In this document: one piece after another, positions 38,731 to 49,200 of the stretch
Numbering within the stretch: the stretch's first letter is position 1
Layout of the letters: each line of letters begins with the position of its first letter
Origin: Bradyrhizobium sp. CIAT3101
GTDB taxonomy: Bacteria > Pseudomonadota > Alphaproteobacteria > Rhizobiales > Xanthobacteraceae
DNA: 64,000 bases
Assembly: GCF_029714945.1 (NCBI RefSeq)
Contig: NZ_CP121634.1
Span: forward strand, 8,763,001-8,827,000
Direction of reading: 5' to 3'
Notes under the pieces: generated by a model
What the model was told of the DNA's origin: nothing
Database searches by the model: none
What the model saw: only the letters and a program-made list of their open reading frames with translations
Made by a program: the position numbers and the translations under genes

Positions 38731-38778
38731 CGTTTCAGTCCTTGTTCTTGCGAATTGGTTGGATCGCGCCGGGATTAC

Positions 38779-38935
38779 ATGCCTTTCATGCCCTTCATCT
38801 CCTTCATGTCGTGTTTCTTGGGCGCGTTCGTCGGGCTATCCCTGCGCGGCGCCTGAGCCGAAGGCACTTCGACCTCGTAAGCGACAGTGCCAGCTCCGCG
38901 CAGCGTACAAGCTTCCAACGCTTGCTAGGCAAGTA
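38779..38935 (-). pseudogene. C-terminal remnant of a Met-rich metal-resistance protein
   Basis: A minus-strand frame reads GAGTVAYEVEVPSAQAPRRD, then APKKHDMKEMKGMKGM and a stop. A Met/Lys/His-rich tail is typical of copper-resistance proteins, and the position fits the upstream end of the copper cluster. Nothing recognisable precedes it, so only the last ~50 codons remain. The parent family is uncertain. Confidence 0.4.
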
Positions 38936-39316
38936 CGAAATTGACGATGATTGAAAGAGACGGATTCGCCTCGCAAGCTTGCTACGCTTGGAAGGAGCGC
39001 GCTATAATTCCTGCAGCGCTGCTGGTGTCGGCGAAATAGCTATAGGTTATAGCACCACCGATTGCATGCATCGGGTCCCGCTAAACTCAGCGATTTTCGG
39101 TGAATGGCGGAACTTTCGTCAGCGTCGAAACTCGCACAGCGTCACAAATCACTTCAACATCGCGCTTTCGATGAACGTTTCATTGAGTGGTTGATGATCT
39201 CATTGCCTGCGACGCGTTCGCGTCACTACTGCGCGTGCTGCTGATGTTGGCGCCGGCGACTGATGCCGCCGATGACCGTGATGACTATCCCAGATGGCAG
39301 GGAGCGCCTTTTCTCG
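38936..39316. other. Intergenic with inverted repeats
   Basis: No gene. It contains short inverted repeats, such as GCTATAAT near 39,000 paired with GTTATAGC near 39,048. Confidence 0.4.
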
Positions 39317-40567
39317 TCACTCCTCCGTCTCGCCAGCAGCGCCAGATGCCATCGCCTCGTACGCCTCTTCTGTCGTCTTTTCGATCTTGTGTTTCTGGTA
39401 ATCGACCAAGACAACGATCGGCTTTGGGAGATCCTTCAGCGGCTCGTCGAACTCGGCAAGACGCAGGCAAATTACGGGGCCGCCATAAACTTGTGCATGG
39501 AACAATATTGAATGTCGGCTTGAACCGACTGTCTCTGGCAGCAGCGCGAAGATATGCAGATCCCGGCCGGCCAGCGTTGGCAATTTACTGAGACGCGAAA
39601 CGGTATCCTCGACTTTGCCTTGACCTGTTCGCGCGTATTCAACAGCTCGATCAAACGCTGCGTGTCGAACTATTGCCTCACCAAGCAGGAATGCAGAGAG
39701 ATTGATGCCAATCTTGGTCAAAACCCGGCGATCGGCTTCCGGATCTGAAGAAAATCGGGAATGAATGTCGGGACCGTCGACCTTTTCAACTTTATCCGGC
39801 AGAACCGACGGCTGCCAAACACTGGGAAAGCGTCGCAGGAGGCTCAACAGGGTTGCAACGCTTCGCGGTGCGGGCACCCGGCATACGATCTGCCCTTCTG
39901 GCCTTTTGAAGATCGCAGAAGGCAGTATGGCGTTCGGATCGACCATTGCTGGCCGGACGCGCTCCTCGTACCAAATGCAAGGCTTTGGTACTTTTGCCAC
40001 TGCTTGCTGCTGCCCGGCCACGTAGAAGCGTCCGTCCCAGGTCACGGGCATCGATAGAAAGATGGTCTTGCTTCCGCTGCTCTGCTTTTCGATGATTTCG
40101 ATCTGATCGAGCTGTAGCAACTCCGCTAGTTCGCGCAGGAATTCGGTTGTTTCCGTTGTGTCCCCACCTGTCACGGCATGCTCGAAGTCGCCGTTATCCA
40201 GCAATCTTGCGATGATTTGCGGCAACGTGATTGGCTGCCCACCCGTCACCCAGCGCGCAACGAGTAAACGTCCGCTGCTCGGTTCATGAAAATATGTCAG
40301 ATCGGCATCGACTCCCGGCTTGGAGGCCTTCTTGCCCGATCCCCTGCCCTTCTCCTGAAGAAATAGCCGGGCCCAGGCCGCGCCGGACGAGCGCAGGAAC
40401 TTGGTTTCGAGCTTTGAAAAAATGTCGGTGTTACAGACACCGCAGACGAGGTCTTTCAGGAGCCACGTGTTGTCGTCTCCGCCTAGCCCGGCCGAGACCA
40501 CGTGCTCGGCCGTATATGGGCCTGGGTTTCCGCAATAGATGCACCCATCGACATGTCGATCAGGCAT
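39317..40567 (-). CDS. HNH-type zinc-finger protein, putative nuclease
   Basis: A 416-residue protein when started at ATG 40567, which has GGAG seven bases before it; a GTG four codons earlier is less likely. The N-terminus is an HNH-like module: CxxC (C9, C12), EHV with H22, and CGVCN (C42, C45, N46). This arrangement of two Cys pairs around an EH is that of HNH endonucleases with a structural zinc. The remaining ~350 residues match nothing I recognise; they may recognise the target. It lies alone inside a defence island on the minus strand, so a restriction-like role is plausible but unproven. Confidence 0.65.
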   Translation of the reverse strand: MPDRHVDGCIYCGNPGPYTAEHVVSAGLGGDDNTWLLKDLVCGVCNTDIFSKLETKFLRSSGAAWARLFLQEKGRGSGKKASKPGVDADLTYFHEPSSGRLLVARWVTGGQPITLPQIIARLLDNGDFEHAVTGGDTTETTEFLRELAELLQLDQIEIIEKQSSGSKTIFLSMPVTWDGRFYVAGQQQAVAKVPKPCIWYEERVRPAMVDPNAILPSAIFKRPEGQIVCRVPAPRSVATLLSLLRRFPSVWQPSVLPDKVEKVDGPDIHSRFSSDPEADRRVLTKIGINLSAFLLGEAIVRHAAFDRAVEYARTGQGKVEDTVSRLSKLPTLAGRDLHIFALLPETVGSSRHSILFHAQVYGGPVICLRLAEFDEPLKDLPKPIVVLVDYQKHKIEKTTEEAYEAMASGAAGETEE

Positions 40568-40899
40568 ATTAGACTCCACAATAATGACACGTCTGCGCGA
40601 CTGAGCTCATTTGCTTGCCCAGCTCACAACTTCCAGCAATTCTGCAAGCTTGCGCTGCCGATCGGATCCATTGTCACGGCGGATAGCGCGCTCCGCGCAA
40701 TGGGCCAAGCTCGCCCGCAGAAGCTTCTCTTCGACACGCCGAAGCGCCGCTCTAACGGCCGAAATGCGAGTGACAATTTCGATGCGGCAATGGTCGCTAT
40801 CCACCATTTCCGACAACACGCGAACTTCGCTCTGGATAAGGCTTAAGCGGTTTCGGTAGGATGCTTTGACGTCACGTTCCACAAGATCGCATATAAGCC

Positions 40900-41403
40900 C
40901 TAAGAGTACGTCACGCAAGAATTCGGCCGACTTACCGCCTTGGCCTCGCGGCGGCGCGCGGTGAGGATGTACTCGGTGTAGCCGTTCGGCTGCTCGCGCC
41001 TCTTGAAGACGAGGTCGCAGGCGACCTTGAAGGCGACACCGTCGAAGGTGGGTGCCATCGGCTTGTAGATCGCATCGCCGGCGTTCTGTTTGTCGACGAC
41101 GACGGCCATGCGCTTGAGCGATTCCATCACCTGCGCTTCGGTGATGACGCCCTGGTGCAGCCAATTGGCGAGATGCTGGCTGGAGATGCGCAAAGTGGCG
41201 CGGTCTTCCATCAGGCCGACATCGTGGATGTCGGGCACCTTGGAGCAGCCGACGCCCTGGTCGATCCAGCGCACGACGTAGCCCAGGATGCCCTGGCAGT
41301 TGTTGTCGATCTCCTGCTTGACGTCGTCGGGCGCCCAGTTCGACTTCGACACCGGAATGGTGAGGATGTCGTTCGCCAATAACTCCACGGCATCAATCGG
41401 CAC
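40900..41403 (-). pseudogene. glcB: Malate synthase G, C-terminal fragment
   Basis: About 150 codons collinear with the end of malate synthase [21 protein letters not shown], then [47 protein letters not shown] and REQPNGYTE. The catalytic TIM barrel is absent, so the piece is inactive. This is a core glyoxylate-cycle gene, so the fragment probably marks recombination with chromosomal DNA. The adjoining minus-strand frame at 40607-41164 has no assignable product. Confidence 0.85.
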
Positions 41404-41707
41404 AGCCCAGCAACGCGCAAATGGTCAGATTTGTCGAACCATGGGCAGCCGATCCGCGCTCTCTGCATTTGACTGGCTCCGGCCAATAATTCAGAGAAAC
41501 CAACGTCTTAGCGCATTAGCAACCTTCGGATGCATTGGCGAAAAGCGCAGGGCGAATAAGACTTAGAACACTTTGAAGGTAGTCGTTAGTTGTAGTCACA
41601 GGTCATTTCGTTCTTCGAAATGTCTCTCGTTGACGGCTCACCACCTTTGGCGAAGGAGAAGTCGATCCAATCCTTGTTCTTGGTCTCGAGCGCGGTTTAA
41701 ATTGGTC

Positions 41708-42035
41708 GTGCAGCGGAAGGTAACCAGGCTGCGGCGCGCAAGAGATCAACAACGATGGCGAGATCCTCCACTATGTCACGGAGGTGCGCGTGTTCGGCTC
41801 CTATCTCACCGAAATTGATGATCTCGGCGACCTCAACGTCGCCATCAAGATGGAGCAAGGCGGATCGAGGGGGAATGGGTGAAGCCGCCTACGCTCTCGC
41901 CGACAAGAGCGGCAGGACTTTGAGCTTCTTTCAGAGGCTGACGTTTCCGGAGACCGAAGTGCGGCGCAGGATCAAAAGAGCCGTTTGCCGCGCATCTCGC
42001 TGCACGAGATAAGCGAACTCGACGACAACTCTGAG
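41708..42035 (+). pseudogene. Nucleotidyltransferase remnant, frameshifted
   Basis: One frame reads ILHYVTEVRVFGSYLTEIDD then LGDLNVAI, a GS-x-DxD-like nucleotidyltransferase core. Another frame carries on as LTFPETEVRRRIK, and a third ends RLPRISLHEISELDD. The order matches one ancestral protein that is now broken at least twice. It is unrelated in detail to the intact nucleotidyltransferase that follows. Confidence 0.5.
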
Positions 42036-42152
42036 CGGCAAGACCGTCGTGTGCCAGCTTACGCGTTCGCGCCCGCGTCTTCTTCGGCAGAGCTGCATGC
42101 AGCCGCTCGCCTGAGACCAAACTATTGATATAGCGCGGTTTTTAAGATTTCT

Positions 42153-42192
42153 TGACAGAACCCATATTGGGTTGCATCCTCCCCAATATGGG
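42153..42192 (+). promoter_or_regulatory. Promoter with an 11-bp inverted-repeat operator
   Basis: A perfect TTGACA (42153-42158) precedes a perfect inverted repeat: CCCATATTGGG (42161-42171) and CCCAATATGGG (42182-42192), 10-base spacer. The repeat covers the -10 position and reaches the ATG of the wHTH-nucleotidyltransferase gene, so the gene very probably represses itself. With transcription starting near 42,188 the mRNA would have almost no leader. Confidence 0.75.
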
Positions 42193-42793
42193 AATGACAG
42201 GTACTCCAACGAACCTCTCGGACGCGTTGTTTTCGAACGTGCAGCAGCGCGTGCTCGGACTCATCTTCGGCCAGCCCGACCGAAGCTTCTACACTTCAGA
42301 GATCGTTCGCACCGTCGACTCCGGAACGGGTGCGGTCGAACGTGAGCTGCGCCGACTGCAGGATAGCGGCCTCGTCACGGTTCAATGGATCGGAAATCAA
42401 AAACATTATCGAGCCAATCCCGATTCTCCAGTCTTCGGCGAACTGAAGAGCCTCGTGTTGAAAACGGTGGGATTGGCGGGACCATTGGCAGAAGCGCTGC
42501 GACCTGACGCCGACAAGATACAAGCGGCGTTTGTATTCGGTTCAGTCGCGAAAGGCTCGGACACGGCGGCGAGCGACATTGATCTGATGGTGATCGGCGA
42601 CGATCTCGATTACAGTGATCTGTACACGGCGTTGCAGGGCGCCGAGAGCAAGCTACATCGCAAGGTGAATCCGCTCTTTCTCAGGCGCCAAGACTGGCAG
42701 CGCAAAGTCTCTCGCAACGACTCCTTCGTTCAACGAATCAGCACGCAACCAAAAGTTTTCATCGTGGGATCGGAAAGAGCCCTTCAAACATGA
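42188..42793 (+). CDS. Winged-helix/nucleotidyltransferase (MNT-type antitoxin-like)
   Basis: A 201-residue protein. Residues about 10-85 are an ArsR-like winged helix (SNVQQRVLGLIFGQPDRSFY, then ALERELRRLQDSGLV-like helices and a wing). The rest is a minimal nucleotidyltransferase with GSVAKGS followed by DIDLMVIG, which holds the paired aspartates. MNT proteins usually neutralise HEPN toxins by modifying them. The following gene is HEPN-like and overlaps by ATGA, so this is such a pair with a built-in DNA-binding domain. ATG 42188 is preferred; 42194 is possible and the upstream start at 42152 lies within the promoter. It is likely autoregulated through the inverted repeat. Confidence 0.8.
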   Translation: MGMTGTPTNLSDALFSNVQQRVLGLIFGQPDRSFYTSEIVRTVDSGTGAVERELRRLQDSGLVTVQWIGNQKHYRANPDSPVFGELKSLVLKTVGLAGPLAEALRPDADKIQAAFVFGSVAKGSDTAASDIDLMVIGDDLDYSDLYTALQGAESKLHRKVNPLFLRRQDWQRKVSRNDSFVQRISTQPKVFIVGSERALQT

Positions 42794-43222
42794 GCAAACC
42801 CGAGCTCGACAATCTCGTAAAGATCGAGAAACTCAAGGACGAGCCACCATCGCGATCTGAATACGATGGCATGCTGAGCGCGGCAAAGACACGGCTGCGC
42901 GATGCGCAAAACGAAGACTTATAGCCAGTTTGACCTAGCCTACGGCGCCGCGCATCGACTGGCTGCAGCCACGCTCCGCCGGGAGGGCTATCGTTCTGAG
43001 GACCGCATCACTGTGTTTCAGACGCTGGTCCACACTGTCGGCACGGACAAGGCCGACATACAAATTTTCATCCGGGCACATAACGAGCGAAATCTGGCGG
43101 AGTATGAAGGCCGCACCGAAATCGACGGGGAGCTGTTGGCCGAACTGATCCGTTGCACGAAAACGCTGGAAGCGAATGTCGCCAAACTCGCACCGCCCCC
43201 GGAGGCAAAGAAGGGGCCCTAG
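42790..43222 (+). pseudogene. HEPN-like toxin partner, split by a one-base shift
   Basis: ATG 42790 (overlapping the previous stop) starts MSKPELDNLVKIEKLKDEPP and continues to RLRDAQNEDL, then a stop. The +1 frame from 42902 continues as YSQFDLAYGAAHRLAAATLR, then YRSEDRITVFQTLVH and a RNLAEYEG motif, ending at 43222. The two halves together are a normal ~140-residue all-helical HEPN-like protein with an RN-type active motif. The lesion near 42,915 is one extra base. The second half has its own ATG, so a truncated product is possible. A sequencing error cannot be ruled out. Confidence 0.65.
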
Positions 43223-43653
43223 ATAGCGACCTTACGCCGCCGCGAGCAAAGCGGGCGACGCGCCCCTTCCTTCATGAGCTTGCTTGCTGCCTGATATATA
43301 CCGGGACCATGGGACGTTCGCGCTGGTCATGATGCTTGCAAGAGTCAGAGCCCCGCTCACGACATCGAGACAGCCGAAATTGTCACTGTTGCTTGAGCAA
43401 GCTCTGCGCCGGCGGCGCAAGCGAGGTGGATAAACATGGGAGCGCTCAAGATCTACAGAAGATATCCGCTTCGCCTTCCTAGAGTCGATTCGCAAGCGTC
43501 ATAGGATGCTCGTCTTGTCGAGGATGGGCCGAGCTGTTTCTGAAAGCTAACGCTCGACGACTTGGCTCGAAGCTGCATATCCATGCTCTCGTTTCTGATG
43601 CACGGCTAGAAATGCAAAGATGAAGTCGCTCAAGCTGAGTATCGACGACTGAC
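43223..43653. other. Intergenic stretch
   Basis: Nothing recognised. Open frames on the minus strand show no domain. Confidence 0.4.
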
Positions 43654-46290
43654 ATGACCATGGGTCACATTCTCCACAGCGTCCTCGTCCAGGGGCGTCT
43701 TGCTTTCGCGATGCGGCGCGCAGCGGCGGCCCGTGGCCGAGAACTCGGCCTTCAGATTATGACGCCCTCCTTGCTGGCAGCGCGCCTTGCCGGCGGGCTG
43801 CTGCGGCCAGCATCGCGCGATAGCATTGAGAATGGCATTCGCGCCGCTCTGGGCGAGTCCCACCTGCTCGAGGACATGGCACCCATCGCTGGACTTCCCG
43901 GAATAACCCGTGCCCTACTTCGAAGTTTGCAGAATGTTTGGCGTTCGGGGTTCAACCTGCGGTCGGGCCCGAATGCGCAACATCCTCGCATCCGAGATCT
44001 GGCACGGATTGAAGATTCCGTGCGGCGTCACCTGCAAGCCGGAGAACGTCTCCCATCCGATCTGTGTGATCTAGCCCGCACCAGGATTGGCGACGCCCCT
44101 CGCGTGGTCGGATCGCTCCGCATCGAGGGCATGCACGCCATGGATCCCATTTGGCGTCCTCTGATCAATGACCTGCTTGGTGTCATTCCGATTGAGTGGG
44201 AGGCGCCCGCCCATTGCGATTCTGACTGGTTCAACGGGACACAGCGGCGGGCCGCCGCTGGAGATGGAAGACGGCGCGCCGTGAGTTGCGCCGATCCGCG
44301 ACATGAGGCCCTCGAGGCCATGCGATGGGCCCGAGAAGTCCTCGCTTCCGGTTGCGCCCACGCATCCGACATCGCAATCGCCGCGACGGCGCCAAGTTCT
44401 TGGGATGACTATGTGCTCTCGTTTGCTGCCGCCTCTGGCTTACCCGTGTGTTTCATGCACGGCCGACCGGCACTTGCGACACGGGACGGGCAACGGTGTG
44501 CGGCTCTTGCTGATGTGCTGCAGGGCGGCTTAAGTCAGGCCCGCGTGCGACGCCTCATTGCTCTGGTTGCCAACCAGGGAACGGCGCTGGACGACCTTCC
44601 CGATGTCTTGCCTGTGTCTAGCGAAGCCGCCCTCTCGACTGCTTCCGATTGGGAGCGAGCCCTCGCACCTCATCCTGCAATCGCATCGATCCTGATGCCC
44701 CTCCTCAAGCTGATCGGAAACGGCCCAAATGCCGCCGAACAGGCGGGCAGTCTCCTGCTCCGCGGCCGCTCGCGCTGGCTTTGGGATGAAGCATTACGGT
44801 CGGCACCGGCTTCAGCACTGATGTTCTCGCTTCAGAGCTTGCGTGTCGCCGAAGAACGGGATCCTGCGAATTCCGTCACCTGGTGCACGGTCGATCAGCT
44901 TGCGGCAGCACCGCGCCGCTTCGTATGGCTTATGGGCCTGACGACGGGTGGATGGCCCCGGACGAGCGGACTGGATCCGATACTCCCCAGTTACGTGATC
45001 CCGACCGCATTGGTCGACCCGGATCCATTGGAGGCAGCCGATCGCCGGAGCCTCGCCATCGTTCTGGCCTCCGCCGAAGAGGTCGTTCTTTCCACCGGCA
45101 GGCTCACCAGCGAAGGCAAGCGCGTTGGCCCGAGCGCCTTGATGGACTTGGCCGGGGATGTCGACATCCTTTCCCGCGACCGGCAGTCTCATCATGCGCT
45201 GACTGAAGCCGACCGCCTCCTTGCTCGGCCGCAGGATAGACGCGCGGATCAGGTTATTTGCTCAGGAATGGCCGCCTGGTCCAATTGGGACTCGCGAACC
45301 CTCACGCCTCACGACGGACTGGTGCGGCGAGATCATCCCTTGCTGTTGACGCTATTATCCAGACCTCAATCGCCCACGTCACTGTCCCGACTGCTCCGCG
45401 ATCCCCTCGCTTACGTCTGGTATTACGCCCTGGGTTGGCGTGATTTGATCCACAAAGAACGTGCGCTTGTGCTGCCAGCGGATGACATGGGCCGGCTGGT
45501 TCACGAACTCCTCCGCCGCGCCGTCGATCAACTCGAACCCCAGCCCGGGTTCACCGTGGCTGCCAGGCACGAAATCGAGGAGGCTCTCGCGATCGCATCC
45601 GCTCACGTGACGGAGAGCTGGCCTTTGGCCACAAACGTGCCACCGCCGGTCCTTTGGACCAATACAGTGAGGCAGGCGGCCGAAATGAGCTTGGCTGGCT
45701 TGACCTTCGAAAACTTTTCGGAGGCCGGAACGCGCTCATGGACTGAAGTACCTTTCGGCGGCGAGGTTCGCCAGGCAGATCCGCCAGCTTCCCTCCCATG
45801 GGACCCATCCCGACCCGTCATCCTGCCAGGTACGGACATTCGCATTCGCGGAACGATAGATCGGCTCGATCTGAGGGCGGCCGCTGCGGCTGTGCGGGTC
45901 ACTGACTACAAGACTGGTCAGAAGCCAAAGGCGCCCAACCTTATGAACGTCGACGGCGGTGCCGAGCTGCAGCGCGTGCTCTATTCCCTGGCGTGCCGTC
46001 AATTGCTGCCAGACACAAAGCCTCTGATAGCCCGTCTGATCTTTCTTCGTCCCCCGATCATCGCCTCAACGCTCAAGAACCCGGACGGGTTCGTCGATCT
46101 GGTTACGGCCTGGGTGGTGCTGGCGCGTAGCACCCTTGAAGCTGGCATCGTCTATCCAGGCGTGGCGGCAATGCCCGACCGCTTCGGCAAGATCGCCCTT
46201 CCAGCAACGAGCACCTATGTCGATCGCAAAAGCAGCGCCATTCGTGAAGCAGCCGGCAGGGAACTCACTGCCTATTGGGGGACGAAGTGA
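43654..46290 (+). CDS. AddB-like protein with PD-(D/E)XK nuclease domain
   Basis: An 878-residue protein. The C-terminal third is a RecB-type nuclease: GRLVHELLRRAV (about 612), GTIDRLDL (about 733), DYKTGQ (about 752) and ELQRVLYSLA, the GxxxH / GxxDRxD / DYKT / QxxxY set. The N-terminal two-thirds resemble the inactivated helicase of AddB, with no Walker A visible. It would work as a heterodimer with the AddA-like product of the next gene, whose GTG start overlaps this stop (GTGA). The pair degrades linear DNA ends. Whether it is the housekeeping AddAB or a divergent island copy cannot be decided here; the island setting suggests the latter. Confidence 0.8.
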   Translation: MTMGHILHSVLVQGRLAFAMRRAAAARGRELGLQIMTPSLLAARLAGGLLRPASRDSIENGIRAALGESHLLEDMAPIAGLPGITRALLRSLQNVWRSGFNLRSGPNAQHPRIRDLARIEDSVRRHLQAGERLPSDLCDLARTRIGDAPRVVGSLRIEGMHAMDPIWRPLINDLLGVIPIEWEAPAHCDSDWFNGTQRRAAAGDGRRRAVSCADPRHEALEAMRWAREVLASGCAHASDIAIAATAPSSWDDYVLSFAAASGLPVCFMHGRPALATRDGQRCAALADVLQGGLSQARVRRLIALVANQGTALDDLPDVLPVSSEAALSTASDWERALAPHPAIASILMPLLKLIGNGPNAAEQAGSLLLRGRSRWLWDEALRSAPASALMFSLQSLRVAEERDPANSVTWCTVDQLAAAPRRFVWLMGLTTGGWPRTSGLDPILPSYVIPTALVDPDPLEAADRRSLAIVLASAEEVVLSTGRLTSEGKRVGPSALMDLAGDVDILSRDRQSHHALTEADRLLARPQDRRADQVICSGMAAWSNWDSRTLTPHDGLVRRDHPLLLTLLSRPQSPTSLSRLLRDPLAYVWYYALGWRDLIHKERALVLPADDMGRLVHELLRRAVDQLEPQPGFTVAARHEIEEALAIASAHVTESWPLATNVPPPVLWTNTVRQAAEMSLAGLTFENFSEAGTRSWTEVPFGGEVRQADPPASLPWDPSRPVILPGTDIRIRGTIDRLDLRAAAAAVRVTDYKTGQKPKAPNLMNVDGGAELQRVLYSLACRQLLPDTKPLIARLIFLRPPIIASTLKNPDGFVDLVTAWVVLARSTLEAGIVYPGVAAMPDRFGKIALPATSTYVDRKSSAIREAAGRELTAYWGTK

Positions 46291-49200
46291 AGTCGACCGC
46301 TGATGACAGGGAGCGCGGCCGCGCACTCACCGATCTTGGCGCAACGCTTCTGATCGAGGCGTCGGCCGGCACGGGCAAGACTTCGTTGCTTGCGGGGCGG
46401 GTCGCGATGCTACTTGCTGCCGGTCGCAGTCCCCCGAGCATCGCCGCGATCACTTTTACGGAGCGCGCTGCGGCGGAGCTTCGCGCGCGCGTCGACAAAT
46501 TCGCGGGCATGCTCGTTAATGGCGCTATTCCCAAGGACTTGGAGCCAGCGTTTCGCCGACGCCCTCTGAGCGAGGAGCAAGCCGAGGCGCTCTTGAGCTC
46601 GCGACCGCGGCTTGGTGAAATCACGGCGTCGACGATCCACAGCTTCTGTCTCGACGTTCTCCAAAGCTATGCGATCGAGGCCGAAATTGACCCGGGCGCG
46701 GTCGTCATGGACGCGGACCAGACTGACCTCGCTTTCACCTCCATATTCGACACCTGGCTCAACGAGCGGCTCGGTTATGATGCACAGCCAAACGACCCCA
46801 TCGTCGTCATGGCGGCTCACGATCCGACACTGGCCGTGAAAACCCTCAACTCACTGGCCAAGTTTCGCCGCTCCTATCCCGAAGCTCGCCCCTTGGCTCC
46901 GCCGCGTTATGCCGACACCATCCATGATCTCATGGATGCCGTTGGCGACTTTCGGCGTTGGATCGCTCGCGTGGCCGCGCCGAATGACGCTGTTGAGGAC
47001 GTGGGTTCACTTGAAGCTCTGGTCAATGTGCTCGAGCCGGCATCCTCAGGCGCGCTCGACTTTTCGCAGCTGTGGACGCTCGTGCATCCCCAGAGTGCTG
47101 CCCTGCTCCCCCGTGGAGGGCACACACTCGCCCGCTACAAGAGCCGCATCAATCAATGGAACCGGTCCGCAGGCAAAGCCGACGCTGGCCGGCTCTCGGC
47201 GGAATGCCAACAGCACTATGAGCGGTGCGCCGCTCTCTTTGCCGATTCGCTGGGAGCGATTGCCGACACGCTCTTGGCCCGCTTCTTCGGCGAGACAGAC
47301 ACGCTTATCGATGCCTTCGAGGCGTTCAAGCGCAATGCCGCGGTCCTCGATTTCGACGATATCCTTATTCGAACCCGCAATCTGCTGCGCTCGAATGAGA
47401 AGGTACGCGCAGCCGTCGCCGCGCGTTACCAGCACATTCTCATTGATGAATATCAAGACACCGACCCTCTGCAGTCAGAAATACTCTTTCTCATCGCTGG
47501 CGAACCAGGCACCTCGGACTCGTGGGACACTCGCAAACTTCGACCCGGAGCGCTTTTCATAGTCGGAGATCCCAAACAGGCGATTTACCGCTTTCGCCGT
47601 GCCGATCTCAAATCGTACCTGCGGGCACGCTCGGCCATAGAAACCCAATATCCGGGCAATGTGCTCCAAATCACGGCCAATTTCCGTTCCGGGGAGAGCA
47701 TCCTCAAGCACGTTGATCGGACCTTCGAGGACCGGCTGGCAAGGCAGCAAGGTGGCTATGCTTCACTCAAATCGACCGTCGTCGAGGATCCAGGCCGGAT
47801 TCAGAGTATCGCAAAACTGACCTATGACGTTCCCGCGGACAGCTTCGTAAATCCGATCCGCGACCTCGAAGCGAAAGCCGTTGCCGATCTTTGCGCCAGC
47901 CTGGTCGGCAATGTGTGGGTACGCCGCTCTAGCGGCGAGATCGCGCGCGCCGAGCCGGGCGACATCGCGCTTTTGGTCCCTCGGCGGACGCAGCTCTGGC
48001 GATACGAACGAGCGCTCGAGGACAAGGGCCTGCCGGTCGCTTCTCAGGCGGGAAAGAATCTTTATCGGCGGCAAGAAACCCAGGATTTCGTCGCTCTCGT
48101 GCGTGCATTAGCCGACAGCCGCGATACCCTCGCTCTCGGAGCGGTTCTCCGTGGCCCCCTCGTTGGCATCACCGAGCAGGAGCTTCTCAATATAACCCAT
48201 GCCTTGCAAGAGAAAGGTGAAAGCACCTTCCTCAACCTGCATACAAATCTGGCACATGTGCAGCACCCCGTCGCGCATCATGTGATGAGCGGCCTGCAGG
48301 ACCTGTGGCGCAAGCGACGCGGAACGACCCCCCACGCGCTGCTGTCGGAAGCCGTTGAACTGCTTCGCATTGTTCCGAATACTGCCGGTCGCCGTTCCGA
48401 TCAACAAGCCCGCGCCCTTGGTAACATCAGTGTCCTCCTCGAGCGCACGCGCAGCTACCACGTCCGCGGCCTCAAGCAACTCGCTATCGATCTCAGCTCC
48501 GAATGGGACTCGGAACTGGCGACCGACGAAGCTCCGCCCGACTATCAAGGTAGCAGCATCGACATCGTGACCGTCCATAAGGCAAAGGGTCTCGAATGGC
48601 CGATCGTCATCCCGGTCAACTTTTTGACGATGCCGGAGAGCGACGACCATTTCTTCCATCGCTCCGACGACAACAGCGTGCATTGGACGCTTGGAGACAT
48701 CATCTCGAGCACCCTTGGATCAGCGATCGCGGCCGACCGGGCGGAATCGGCGGACGAGCGAGAGCGGTTGCTTTACGTCGCTTGCACGCGCGCTCTTGAT
48801 CTTCTCGTCCTTCCCGCACCCAGCTGGACACCCGACGCTGGCTGGGCCAAGTTCTTCGATCTGGGTCAATCGGAGCTTGCCGAGATAGAACCTCCACCGC
48901 CTCAACGTCGGGAACCGCGACTTGCCGCCGCCCCGAACATTCAATCAGCCTCGGTCTTTGCCAATGAGCGCGAGCGCATCGAGCAGTCGAATCCGAAGAT
49001 CACCTGGCGCCGCCCCAGTCGTGCCGACATCGATCGGGAGTTGCTTGATCGCGCAACGATTGACGTTGGCGCAAGCGAGGGAAGCGCAGACCTTGGAACC
49101 TTCATCATCGGTGCCGGCGCGCTACGCGGGATTGTCCTCCATAAATTGATGGAGGAATTGCTTACTGGATTGGCTGCTCCTGACCTTGCGGATCTGGCCG

